This document shows, piece by piece, positions 1-6,948 of a stretch of 44,456 nucleotides of DNA. Position 1 is the stretch's first letter, and the number at the start of each line of letters is the position of its first letter. The stretch spans positions 1 to 44,456 of the forward strand of contig CAMAPP010000006.1 of NCBI GenBank assembly GCA_945860095.1, given 5' to 3'. Source of the DNA: Rhizobium sp. Q54. GTDB taxonomy: Bacteria > Pseudomonadota > Alphaproteobacteria > CADEGL01. The position numbers and the translations under genes were made by a program. The notes beneath the pieces were generated by a model that saw only the letters and a list, made by a program, of their open reading frames with translations, ran no database searches and had not been told where the DNA came from.

Positions 1-147
1 CCAGCGACAACTGCGCAGATTAACTTGAGGCGGAATCTGCCTACGGAAATTCAGCTCACGGATTTTTTTGCCTTCTGTTGAATGTGTTGCGCACGGACTT
101 TGAACGCCCGACAACATCCACGCCTCGTCAGAAAACTCATAGTCGCC

Positions 148-210
148 AAGGGGGGTCAGAACTGGACGCGAAAACCGCCCCTCAAGGGGTCGTTATTGCA
201 CGCGATTTTA
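148..210. mobile_element. Remnant of an IS21-like terminus
   Basis: Two imperfect 20-bp direct repeats lie at 152-171 and 186-205 (GGGGTCagaacTGgACGCGa and GGGGTCgttatTGcACGCGa), 34 bp apart. This layout resembles the multiple terminal repeats at the ends of IS21-family elements, where similar GGGGTC...TGCACGC units bind the transposase. No istA or istB coding sequence is visible, so at most an end fragment remains. The match is from memory of the family and is tentative. The rest of positions 1-313 contains no convincing gene. Confidence 0.4.
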
Positions 211-313
211 CATTCAAGGTGGCGGCGAGTCTAACGCGGGCCTTCTCGATCAATGTGATGCGCTCGAAATTCAAAAGCTTGCCTCTTTCGCAATAAAAAA
301 TCCAGGTGGGACC

Positions 314-883
314 TCAGATATTTCGGCTGTCATAGGCCCAGTGCAGCAAGGCCTGCCGCTGGCGCGGTCTGCAAAAGGGATCACCCGGCTCGCAGTTTTG
401 TTTGATTTGCGCGATGTGTCGTCGAAACGCCTTCCAGCGCTTGATCTGGCGGCTGTCCTCCTCGGGGATCCGCCGCCCCATGAAGTAGCGGCAATACCAT
501 TGGAACCAGCCGCGCGGATCGTCGTCGTGAAGCCAACCGTTCCGACGCCACACCGATAGAGGTTGGCTCGCATCGACACCGAAATAATTGAGGGTGTTGT
601 TTCTGCCTGATGGCGAAAGCTTGGCGCGCGTGAACCAGCTCGAGGAAAATTCCTTCTGGCAGTCGGTCATGTACTTGCCGCCGAAGACACCGAGCGCCAG
701 CATTTCCTGGGGTGTCAGCTCGGGTTTGAACTCCGGATCGAAATTGCGCCCGACCGGTTCCGCCAGGACGTACCGGTAGCCCCGCTGCATCTTGTCGTTG
801 ACGATCACGAGCTTTCCTCCGCTCCGCTTGCGGGCTTCAACCTGATCGCCGGATTTGTGTTGAACCATTCGCTTATGCTTCAT
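314..883 (-). CDS. Conserved hypothetical protein, 189 aa
   Basis: I do not recognise a named domain. The protein is soluble, basic and rich in aromatic residues (Trp, Tyr, Phe). A motif around GVFGGKYMTDC and a C-terminal half with repeated W, R and C residues (YFMGRR, then CEPGDPFCRPRQRQAL) suggest a compact fold, possibly nucleic-acid or metal binding, but this is only impression. Start choice: the ATG at 883 overlaps the TGA of the lipocalin gene as ATGA, so translation is probably coupled. An in-frame extension to 1066 would run through the lipocalin coding region and is rejected. It is the last gene of a four-gene operon (exonuclease, nuclease, lipocalin, this gene). Confidence 0.75.
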   Translation of the reverse strand: MKHKRMVQHKSGDQVEARKRSGGKLVIVNDKMQRGYRYVLAEPVGRNFDPEFKPELTPQEMLALGVFGGKYMTDCQKEFSSSWFTRAKLSPSGRNNTLNYFGVDASQPLSVWRRNGWLHDDDPRGWFQWYCRYFMGRRIPEEDSRQIKRWKAFRRHIAQIKQNCEPGDPFCRPRQRQALLHWAYDSRNI

Positions 884-1449
884 TTCGAGGAAGGTTGATC
901 CGGCGCGCAGTCTGGTTTGGCGTGATCGACCAAGATCAAATCGTCCACCGGAAAGCCGAGGCTGCGGGCCTGATCGACCAGGCGGTTCCTGATATCGACA
1001 GAGAGGTCCGGCTGGCGAGCCAGGATCCAGAGGTAGCTCCGTGACGGGCCCGATATCAAAGCCCAACCGTAATCCTGCTGGTCGAGTGCAAAGACATGGT
1101 ACCCGCCAGCGAACGGCCAGAAGAACGTCACGGCGAGGCTGGCCGTATCTCGGTCGCCCTGGAACACGGCGCGACCATCGGCTTCCTTCCAGCGGCAGTT
1201 CTTGCGATCGAAGCCTTTGTTGAGCACGCCGACGGACCCGTCATCGCGCAGCGTGTAGGTCGCCGTCACGTTCGTCAGTCCGCGCTCGAAGCTGTGGTCG
1301 AGGCGCATGATCTCGAACCATTCGCCCTTGTACCGTTGGACGTCGAATGGACGTACCGGCTCAACGCCCTGTGGTATTCCCGTGCAGCCACTGACGAGTG
1401 CGGTCAGCAGCAGAAGGATGAAAAGGGCCTGCTTCGGCGAATCTTTCAA
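880..1449 (-). CDS. blc: Lipocalin lipoprotein, Blc-like
   Basis: Bacterial lipocalins are outer-membrane lipoproteins that bind fatty acids, lysophospholipids or other hydrophobic ligands. The 189-aa product has a lipoprotein signal with a leucine-rich core and a lipobox LVSGC (Cys22), then the lipocalin GxW-type motif YKGEWFEI, a central barrel with NKGF and a C-terminal LWILARQP strand typical of Blc. The likely start is TTG at 1449, with GAGAGG about eight bases upstream; this TTG overlaps the TGA of the upstream nuclease gene (TTGA). Upstream in-frame codons lie inside the nuclease gene. Ligand unknown. Confidence 0.88.
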   Translation of the reverse strand: MKDSPKQALFILLLLTALVSGCTGIPQGVEPVRPFDVQRYKGEWFEIMRLDHSFERGLTNVTATYTLRDDGSVGVLNKGFDRKNCRWKEADGRAVFQGDRDTASLAVTFFWPFAGGYHVFALDQQDYGWALISGPSRSYLWILARQPDLSVDIRNRLVDQARSLGFPVDDLILVDHAKPDCAPDQPSSK

Positions 1450-1964
1450 TGTTTTGTCCCTCTCGCGCGCCAATCCCAGGGCATCTCGAAACTCCCAGAC
1501 CAGATACCGAGCTTGGCGCGTTTCGCACGCTCTTCGTCGGCGACGTAGTCCAGAGAATATTTGCGATAGGCCACCGCCCAACCGTTGGCGACCATCCAGC
1601 GATCCAGGTCCTCGGTACCCTTGAAGCAGACTGCGACCACGCGCCCGTAGCGATCGCGATCGCGCGGTTCGCAGCGCACGGTGGCGCGGCCGATAATATC
1701 CGACAACGCGAGCGCCGCCTGATGTCCGCAGCGCCAGGATGTGCCGTCTGCTCGGATGCATTCCTGGCGGCTCTCGGGCGCATCGATGCCATGCATGCGG
1801 ATCCGCGCACCATGAACCTCGATCGTATCGCCATCGATGACGCTGGCGGCGCCAACGATCGTCTGCTGGGCATACCCCGTACTGGGTAGTGCAGCCAGAA
1901 GCGCCAGGAGCAGCAGCCATCGCCACTGCATGATCACGGAGGGTATGCAACCGCAGCCTCTCAT
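1446..1964 (-). CDS. Secreted thermonuclease-like (SNase) protein
   Basis: This small nuclease has a signal peptide (hydrophobic run LLLLALLAALPSTGYAQ), so it is probably periplasmic or secreted. The SNase core is clear: VIDGDTIEV, then RIRMHGIDAPESRQ with the catalytic arginine/glutamate region, and DRYGRVVA with the second active-site arginine. It ends with an alpha-helical tail containing WMVANGWAVAYR, as in many SNase homologues. Start is ambiguous: the ATG at 1964 overlaps the exonuclease stop (ATGA), while the ATG at 1931 gives a more standard signal peptide (MQWRW...). Neither has a strong Shine-Dalgarno sequence. Role could be nutrient DNA/RNA degradation. Confidence 0.88.
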   Translation of the reverse strand: MRGCGCIPSVIMQWRWLLLLALLAALPSTGYAQQTIVGAASVIDGDTIEVHGARIRMHGIDAPESRQECIRADGTSWRCGHQAALALSDIIGRATVRCEPRDRDRYGRVVAVCFKGTEDLDRWMVANGWAVAYRKYSLDYVADEERAKRAKLGIWSGSFEMPWDWRARGTKH

Positions 1965-2710
1965 GGCGGCAATAAATCCATGGCGGCCTGCAGGTGGCGA
2001 TTGCCCGGCTTGCTCTGCCGCACGTAGTCGCGCAGCTGGCGCTCGCTCCAGCCGAGTTGCTCCGGCGTCATCGCGCCGCGGAACAATTCATAGATGAGCC
2101 AGAGCCGATACGTGTTGACGACGTCGGTCTCGCAGTAGCGCGCGACCTCGTCGATTTTTCCGGCGGCGATCATCGCCTCGACCTTGCCGCCGTCGATTCC
2201 ATCGGGTTTGCCGGCAAGCCCGAGAATGCGACTGATTTCATCGAGCTTCATCTTGCCGCTTGCTCCGAACGACCCCAAAACGTCGCAGAGATCGACGGCC
2301 TCATTGGAGTAGCGATTGAAGTAGGCGCGTGCGTGGAGGCCGGGAGCGGAGACGCGATTGATCATGGCGCGATAGCGCAAAACCGGCAGATCAAATCCAT
2401 TGCCGTTGAAGGTGATGAGCTGGGGTTTCAGTTGATCGATTCGATCAACGAAGCTTTTGATCAATTCGGGCTCGGGCCGTTCTTCGATATGCGGGGCGCC
2501 GAGAGCCGACACGCGCCATCCATCATCCTCCCGTTTGGCCACCAATGCTCCGATGCAGGCGATGCGATGGAGGGGATGCTTTGGAAATCCCGAGCCGAGC
2601 GCGTCGCGGGCCTTGGCCTCGTCGCTTTCCTCCAGCCCATACATGCGGGCAGCGGCTTTCAGGTCGGGCACGGTTTCCAGGTCCCAAACGATTACCGACT
2701 GGTCGGACAT
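1961..2710 (-). CDS. Predicted 3'-5' exonuclease, PolB-exonuclease-like
   Basis: The protein belongs to the DEDD superfamily, closest in layout to the exonuclease related to the proofreading domain of family B polymerases (DNA_pol_B_exo2). ExoI is VIVWDLETVPD, ExoII is ITFNGNGFDLPVLRYR and ExoIII is YCETDVVNTYRLWL, in the right order, supplying the four acidic metal ligands and the ExoIII tyrosine. Start: ATG at 2710, preceded by AAGGG about eight bases upstream; the 14-residue extension to 2752 lacks this. It is first in a coupled operon with the secreted nuclease and lipocalin. A repair or nucleic-acid-turnover role is inferred. Confidence 0.9.
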   Translation of the reverse strand: MSDQSVIVWDLETVPDLKAAARMYGLEESDEAKARDALGSGFPKHPLHRIACIGALVAKREDDGWRVSALGAPHIEERPEPELIKSFVDRIDQLKPQLITFNGNGFDLPVLRYRAMINRVSAPGLHARAYFNRYSNEAVDLCDVLGSFGASGKMKLDEISRILGLAGKPDGIDGGKVEAMIAAGKIDEVARYCETDVVNTYRLWLIYELFRGAMTPEQLGWSERQLRDYVRQSKPGNRHLQAAMDLLPP

Positions 2711-2723
2711 GCTGTTCGCCCTT

Positions 2724-2963
2724 TCACAGCCGCTTCGCGGCCCAAATGACACGCCCGATTATGTTCACTTCCTCGGCGTCCCGCTCGTAAGTCTGATACT
2801 CGGGATTGACCGACTTGATCACGACCTTCGGCGGTTCGGAGTTCGGCATATGCTCGACTCGCTTGGCGACGAGGCCCATGCCGTCCCAGATGACAAAGGT
2901 CAGGGGTTCGATCCCCCTCAACTCCAACAAGCGCGCTTTGTAACTACCGATAAGGCCGCACAT
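2724..2963 (-). pseudogene. C-terminal remnant of an S24/LexA-type phage repressor
   Basis: The last ~55 residues match the end of CI/LexA-like peptidase-repressors: DGMGLVAKRVE contains the catalytic lysine, SVNPEYQTYE is the usual SDNPxY region and EEVNIIGRVIWAAKRL is the typical C-terminus. The DNA-binding domain, the cleavage site and the Ser motif (GDSM) are missing. The first ~22 codons (reading LLELRGIEPL) are the antisense of a tRNA-like 3' end at 2902-2926, so the gene is broken where this att-like sequence joins it. The complete repressor would have extended to the right. No functional protein is expected. Confidence 0.72.
2902..2926 (+). other. tRNA or tmRNA 3'-end fragment, putative attachment-site remnant
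   Basis: Positions 2902-2906 (AGGGG), 2907-2913 (TTCGATC) and 2914-2918 (CCCCT) form a perfect T-arm. They are followed by a 7-nt acceptor-strand-like CAACTCC and a discriminator A at 2926, then ACA rather than CCA. The preceding AGGTC resembles a variable loop. No matching 5' acceptor strand (GGAGTTG) is found within the expected distance, so only the 3' third is present. Such 3' ends are the usual crossover sites of tyrosine integrases; a copy without the 5' half is what the distal att site of an integrated element looks like. Which tRNA or tmRNA it came from is not resolved. Confidence 0.55.
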
Positions 2964-2966
2964 TAG

Positions 2967-2978
2967 TGAAATATTTCA
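2967..2978. promoter_or_regulatory. 12-bp perfect palindrome, possible operator
   Basis: TGAAATATTTCA is a perfect 12-bp palindrome in the AT-rich gap between the repressor stub and the operon starting at 3069. Two GTAGTT repeats follow within 30 bp. Position and symmetry fit an operator for a dimeric helix-turn-helix regulator, for example the lost S24 repressor or the protein encoded at 3403. No direct evidence of binding. Confidence 0.25.
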
Positions 2979-3002
2979 TGTAGTTACTGTTTTCGCAGGT
3001 AG

Positions 3003-3029
3003 TTGCTTAAAAAATAGCTTTTTTAGTAT
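3003..3029 (+). promoter_or_regulatory. Possible promoter of the 3069-4824 operon
   Basis: TTGCTT (3003-3008) and TAGTAT (3024-3029) lie in an A/T-rich stretch about 40 bp before the first gene. The spacer is only 15 bp, shorter than the ideal 17, so this is a weak assignment. Local composition is far more AT-rich than the rest of the window, consistent with a promoter of imported DNA. Confidence 0.3.
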
Positions 3030-3068
3030 TACTGTGCCCGACACTCCACCTTCAGCAGGGAAATCGTC

Positions 3069-3356
3069 ATGGCAAAAGCCTTAGAATTACTAAAAACGCA
3101 CAATTCCGAATGCCGCCAGCAAAAGCGTTGCATCAGCGATTTTGCCCTTGGCCTGGTCTCGGATTACGGAGCAGCCGAACGGGCGCCGGGAAATACGGTG
3201 CGGCGCTCATTCGACAAGCGAGCCTTGAAGCAACTGGAATGCACTGTGGGTCGGCGCCTGTATCGCGACATCCTTCGCGAGGTCCCAAAGCTAACCGACA
3301 TCTACTTGATCATTGCGCCCAGTGGCTTGGTGATCACGACCGGGTACCGGCGCTGA
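3069..3356 (+). CDS. Small DUF4258-like protein, 95 aa
   Basis: A short basic protein with the pattern RQQKRCISDFAL...VSDYGAAER in the first half and DIYLIIAPSGLVITTGYR at the C-terminus. This arrangement (H/R-rich QRxI helix, then a final beta hairpin ending VIT.GYR) resembles the DUF4258/RelE-like group of small proteins found near mobile DNA. An AGGG sits eight bases before the ATG. It is the first gene of a putative operon with the helix-turn-helix gene at 3403 and a second protein of the same pattern at 4223. A toxin-like role is possible but inferred; no catalytic residue can be assigned. Confidence 0.65.
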   Translation: MAKALELLKTHNSECRQQKRCISDFALGLVSDYGAAERAPGNTVRRSFDKRALKQLECTVGRRLYRDILREVPKLTDIYLIIAPSGLVITTGYRR

Positions 3357-3402
3357 GTCCCGCCGCACATCCGACGGAGCAACCCATTTCGCGAGGCGCG
3401 TC

Positions 3403-4230
3403 ATGAGCGAACACAACGTCGATCCTGCCAAAGTGCTCTTTTCCAAGGTCTGCGACATCCTCGAACGCGGCATCGGCCGCGGGTGGAAGCGGCAGTTGGC
3501 GACCGTTCTCGGCGTCCCGGAGACGACGGTCCAAGGCTGGCTGAAGGCCGGGCGCTTCCCGCGATTCGTCGAGAACCTTTTCGAACTCTCGGTCTTAAAG
3601 CGGCATGTTGCGGCAATTCGTAACAATGCGCGACGATGCGACTGGCTCGATTTTGTCATCGAGATGCCGGATGGGACGTACGCCGTCGCGCGAAAGAACG
3701 ACGTAGCGGATCGCTTGTCACTCGTCGCGAGCGGATTTCGCCGACTTGAGGATGCCGAGGCGGCTGCGCGCATCCGAGCCATGTCGGTGCTTCTTGAGTA
3801 CGAAAGGGACCCCGATAATTTTCTGATACCAGGCACCGAGATAGATGATCACGAGGATCTAGAGGATCTAGAGGATCCCGAGGATCACTTAGTACATGGC
3901 CCTATCCCGCGCCATCCGTTCAACGTGGACGACAATCAAGCCACGGCGTATCTGGCACATCCTATGGGCGTTGGCGGAGATTTCGAAGCTCTACTTTCCG
4001 CAACAGCCGACTTCAAGGCGCTGATGACCGAGCCGTTGGCAAGCTCCGTCGCCGACATGGCGCGAGACGTCCACCTGATCATAGACACCGTGGCCGACCT
4101 GCTCAATATGAATCCGATCATTCTACACGATCAAATGTCGACGTGGACCGGGATGCAGGATCTGACCGAGACGGTACCAAACCATGAAGTTGGTGCAGGA
4201 ACAGACGAAGGAGGTCTTGCGCGTGATTAA
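3403..4230 (+). CDS. Helix-turn-helix protein of an accessory operon, 275 aa
   Basis: Residues ~25-50 (WKRQLATVLGVPETTVQGWL) form a clear helix-turn-helix resembling the N-terminal domain of phage CI repressors. The middle contains an acidic low-complexity stretch encoded by a 9-bp DNA repeat (HEDLEDLEDPED). The C-terminal third (TADFKALMTEPLASSV..., VADLLNMNP) looks helical and has no domain I recognise. GAGG lies six bases before the ATG. It sits between two DUF4258-like genes, and its stop overlaps the start of the second. It may regulate the operon or act as an antitoxin-like partner; this is inference. Confidence 0.72.
   Translation: MSEHNVDPAKVLFSKVCDILERGIGRGWKRQLATVLGVPETTVQGWLKAGRFPRFVENLFELSVLKRHVAAIRNNARRCDWLDFVIEMPDGTYAVARKNDVADRLSLVASGFRRLEDAEAAARIRAMSVLLEYERDPDNFLIPGTEIDDHEDLEDLEDPEDHLVHGPIPRHPFNVDDNQATAYLAHPMGVGGDFEALLSATADFKALMTEPLASSVADMARDVHLIIDTVADLLNMNPIILHDQMSTWTGMQDLTETVPNHEVGAGTDEGGLARD
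3847..3886 (+). repeat. 9-bp in-frame tandem repeat (GATC every 9 bp)
   Basis: GATC recurs at 3847, 3856, 3865, 3874 and 3883, in units close to GATCTAGAG. It encodes the acidic run D-H-E-D-L-E-D-L-E-D-P-E-D in the helix-turn-helix protein. Because nine is a multiple of three, copy-number change would keep frame. Confidence 0.8.
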
Positions 4231-4513
4231 AAATAAATTATCCGTGCATGCGAAGATTCGTTGCCAGCAACGCGGTATGCGCAACGACGTCATCGACTCC
4301 ATCCTCGCCAACGCCGATAGCTTCAGGTGTAGGGGGCGAGGGATAGAGGCAAATTGGATCAGCGAGGCGGGCCTGAAGAAAATGGGCCCCTACACGCCCG
4401 AAGGGGCGTCCACCGATAGGTGCCGCAACGTGGTGGTCTTGGTATCGAGTGAGGATCGCATCGTTACGGCCGGTCGGTTCGAAAATACACGACGCTGGCG
4501 AAAGTCGGTGTGA
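4223..4513 (+). CDS. Small DUF4258-like protein, 96 aa
   Basis: The sequence has HAKIRCQQRGM at the N-terminus, a middle GIEANWISEAGLKKMG segment and a final hairpin NVVVLVSSEDRIVTAGRF, which aligns in layout with the 95-aa protein at 3069 (RQQKR..., RALKQLE, YLIIAPSGLVITTGYR). Start choice: GTG at 4223, overlapping the TAA of the upstream gene, with a near-perfect AAGGAGGT at 4208-4215 seven bases upstream; the ATG at 4184 would overlap further and lacks this. Likely same fold as the first gene; a toxin-like or nuclease-like activity is only a hypothesis. Confidence 0.68.
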   Translation: MIKNKLSVHAKIRCQQRGMRNDVIDSILANADSFRCRGRGIEANWISEAGLKKMGPYTPEGASTDRCRNVVVLVSSEDRIVTAGRFENTRRWRKSV

Positions 4514-4824
4514 GTGACATGCGCGCATCTCAAATGCAGGGGCATGCCGACATTTTTGCGACGCCCACACCGTCAACATTCTGGCATTGCCGACCAGATG
4601 AAATTTTGGCCTATGTAATTGTGGAATCCGTGCGTCTTCAGTTTAGTCGATCAGTTGTAGTGAAAGTGGGCCGCATGGAGGGACTGAGAGGAATCATAAA
4701 AAGGTGTCTGCCGTTTACAACACAAGAAGACCGCTATGAACTCGAAAAAAGATTGCGCAAGCTTCAAGATGACCTCAGACGGTCGCACTTTCAATTGAGT
4801 GCCATGGGCGTTCCGATAGTTTAA
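4510..4824 (+). CDS. Orphan hypothetical protein, 104 aa
   Basis: No recognised domain. The protein has a polar N-terminus, a central beta-rich stretch (AYVIVESVRLQFSRSVVVKVGR) and a C-terminal charged helix with heptad-like spacing (YELEKRLRKLQDDLRRSHFQL) that could form a coiled coil. The GTG start overlaps the TGA of the upstream gene (GTGTGA), so it is probably translated with it. Codon use is more AT-rich than in the genes after 9 kb, consistent with an imported operon. Confidence 0.55.
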   Translation: MSDMRASQMQGHADIFATPTPSTFWHCRPDEILAYVIVESVRLQFSRSVVVKVGRMEGLRGIIKRCLPFTTQEDRYELEKRLRKLQDDLRRSHFQLSAMGVPIV

Positions 4825-4853
4825 TAACTCTCGCTCTTTGAGTGATTGGCTTA

Positions 4854-4930
4854 GGTCCTGTTTACGAAGTGGCCTGACGCAGGCATCGACGGATCGAGGC
4901 TATATGCAGCGAGTCGCGAAACGCCGTATC
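4854..4930 (-). mobile_element. Remnant of an IS5-family end
   Basis: Positions 4854-4868 (GGTCCTGTTTACGAA) resemble the terminal inverted repeat of IS5/IS427-type elements. Reading inward on the minus strand, a broken coding sequence contains the fragments FATR and IASIRRCLRQ in two different frames, followed by a stop just inside the repeat, like the C-terminus of IS5-family transposases (ATRYDK...IASIRRWLR). Only the last ~30 codons remain and they are frameshifted. The adjoining 4931-5122 has no recognised feature. Confidence 0.45.
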
Positions 4931-5122
4931 AAAGCCAAAAAACCGCCAGGCCAGGGGGCCGACCCCGATCGGGGATGACCTGAGCCCCTAGTGCTCCTCC
5001 AGATTTGAGTAGAGGCCGTCGCCAAGATGACGGTTCCCCGAAAACTCTGCCGGGCGCGGGTGAACAACGGGAGCAGAAAGCTGTTACCCTGTTGGTCCGA
5101 TGTCTGATCAAATTTCAATGGA

Positions 5123-5379
5123 TGAGCTACTCCCCGGAACTCGGACAGTGACCTAAGCTACGGAGTGGGTATCTGCTGATCCTCAACGAGAGGAGATCAG
5201 CGATGACGATGCGGAAGCAGCACAAGCCCGCGTTCAAGGCGCGGGTTGCGCTGGAGGCCCTGAAGGGTGAGCAGACGGTGGCCGAGGGTTACGAGTTTGC
5301 GGTTGATTGGAACATCAACGACGGTGGGCGCTGCACACCATTTTTTCTTTCGCGCTCAGTCGCGATAGAGACCGTCTAA
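5123..5379 (+). mobile_element. Remnant of an IS3-family element with truncated orfA
   Basis: The sequence from 5123 (TGAGCTACTCCCCGG) resembles the left end of IS3-family elements, and AGGAGATCAGCG precedes an ATG at 5203. The first ~30 codons (KPAFKARVALEALKGEQTVAE) are the typical start of an IS3 OrfA, whose helix-turn-helix would follow. Homology stops near codon 30 and the frame runs into unrelated sequence ending at TAA 5377-5379. orfB and the right end are absent. The following 5380-5605 holds no gene I can support. Confidence 0.75.
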
Positions 5380-5605
5380 GGGGGGCCGCGCCAGTCGCAT
5401 TGGGCGTTCGTACTATCAGCCACGACGTTCAGGGTGAGGTCGATTCCGGCGACGGATTCACAGTGCAGGGCCAGGCTGCGATCAGTGCGCATCTTGTGAG
5501 CTTCTTCATGGTCCGCGAATCGTTGTCGTCTGGCATCGGCGAGGCGATCTGGAGTGCCGAGGACAAGACGTGCCAGGGCGCGTGGCGAGCCAAGAGGTTG
5601 TAGCG

Positions 5606-6703
5606 ATGCGCCGGGCCGCTTGGGTGGTCGCTATCGGGCTTCTGGTCCTCGCTGGGCCCGCGGGGGCGCAGAGCGATCTCGCCGTCGAAAAGATGATGCT
5701 ACCGGTCAAGACGATAGACGGCGTTTTCGAACTCGAAGCGATGATCGTGAGGCCGCCTGGACCTGGTCCGTTTCCCCTTGCGGTCATCACTCACGGTGGA
5801 GCAACCAACGCGAAGCTCCGGGAATCGGTCAAGCTGCCGGTCTATCGGTGGGCCGTCGAAGAGTTTGCTCGTCGTGGCTATGCGACGGTCTTTGCGCTTC
5901 GTGCCGGCTATGGGAGTTCTCAGGGGTTCGCGCCGGAGCGGCGGTATACGCGCTGCGACTTCGCGAGCGATCTGAGAATTGTACGAATGATCGGACGGCA
6001 GGTGGCCGGGACAATAGAAGCCGTGCGTAACCTGCCATATGTAGACGCTTCTAGGATTGTGGCGGTGGGCGAGTCGCTTGGTGGCGCCGGGGTGCTCGCA
6101 ATGGGTGAGGACGCCATACCGGGCCTCCGCGCGATCATCAATTTCTCGGGCGGGATCGGATACCACGCCTTCGGGTGCGACCGCGAGAAGGAAGCTGACG
6201 CATTCAGTGAGCTTGGGCGGGGAAATCAGCTTCCCACGTTGTGGGTATACGCTGGCAATGACAGGAGGTTCAGTCTGGCGCTAGCCCGGCAGCTGTTTTC
6301 TGCCTATCGCAGCGCGGGGGGCAATGGCCAACTTATAGAATTGCCCAGCTTCACCGAGGACGGGCACACTCTCTTTATCCTCGGCGCACCCAAGTGGCGC
6401 CCAGCGGTTCACGCGTTCTTGAGGGGTTTGGGGCTGCCTTACGACCCGCCTCCAAGCTCGATCACGTATGAGGATATGGCGGCTTATTGGGCGCTGATGC
6501 TGCCGGAGATAACAAAGGAGTGTGATAAGAATCCGACCTGTGAGACAACGCTGAAATGTGTGGGCGAGCAGCTCGAGCAGAAAACGCTTCCTTTGAAGGG
6601 TCTCATCCGACTTTACGACGTCACGGCGACCAATGAGGCGGTCGGAGCCGAGGATAGCGCTCTCATACGGTCTGCCATTCGAAGTTGCCAACCGACTAAC
6701 TGA
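5606..6703 (+). CDS. Secreted alpha/beta hydrolase, dienelactone-hydrolase type
   Basis: A 365-aa exported hydrolase. Start at 5606 gives a clean signal peptide (MRRAAWVVAIGLLVLAGP...GAQS). The fold is marked by the oxyanion region VITHGG, the nucleophile elbow VGESLGG (Ser), a candidate acid in AGNDRRF (Asp) and the catalytic-His region EDGHTLF. The C-terminal ~80 residues (CDKNPTCETTLKCVGEQ) add a cysteine-containing extension not typical of the family. Substrate, probably an ester or lactone, is unknown. It lies alone between IS remnants, followed by a perfect 8-bp hairpin. Confidence 0.82.
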   Translation: MRRAAWVVAIGLLVLAGPAGAQSDLAVEKMMLPVKTIDGVFELEAMIVRPPGPGPFPLAVITHGGATNAKLRESVKLPVYRWAVEEFARRGYATVFALRAGYGSSQGFAPERRYTRCDFASDLRIVRMIGRQVAGTIEAVRNLPYVDASRIVAVGESLGGAGVLAMGEDAIPGLRAIINFSGGIGYHAFGCDREKEADAFSELGRGNQLPTLWVYAGNDRRFSLALARQLFSAYRSAGGNGQLIELPSFTEDGHTLFILGAPKWRPAVHAFLRGLGLPYDPPPSSITYEDMAAYWALMLPEITKECDKNPTCETTLKCVGEQLEQKTLPLKGLIRLYDVTATNEAVGAEDSALIRSAIRSCQPTN

Positions 6704-6707
6704 CAGA

Positions 6708-6734
6708 TTCTCGGCATTGTCACGTTGCCGAGAA
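6708..6734 (+). terminator. Hairpin downstream of the hydrolase gene
   Basis: TTCTCGGC (6708-6715) and GCCGAGAA (6727-6734) form a perfect 8-bp stem with an 11-nt loop, starting four bases after the stop codon. There is no T-run, so it would be a weak intrinsic terminator or a transcript-stabilising hairpin. Positions 6735-6948 contain no gene I can support. Confidence 0.4.
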
Positions 6735-6948
6735 AAGAACGCGTAGAGCCTGCAGCCGCGATATTCTCAGGCGGCCGCGACCGCCGTCCGCCACGTGTCC
6801 ATGGCCGCCGCACGGAAGGCGCGGTGCGATTGGGCTGAAATCAGATGGTGTTGGACACATGGGTAGCGGCGGCCGCAGCCGCTTAACCAAATTCCGGCGC
6901 AGGCTTCTCGCGTTCTGGGATCGACAACGTGACAAGGCCACAATGCCC

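Noticed and set aside
2881-2926. A complete tRNA gene
   Set aside because: Only the T-arm and 3' acceptor strand are present; no 5' acceptor partner, D-arm or anticodon arm could be found upstream.
5307-5603. 98-codon frame between the IS3 remnant and the hydrolase
   Set aside because: No recognised motif, no ribosome site and it starts next to the IS breakpoint; treated as non-coding debris.
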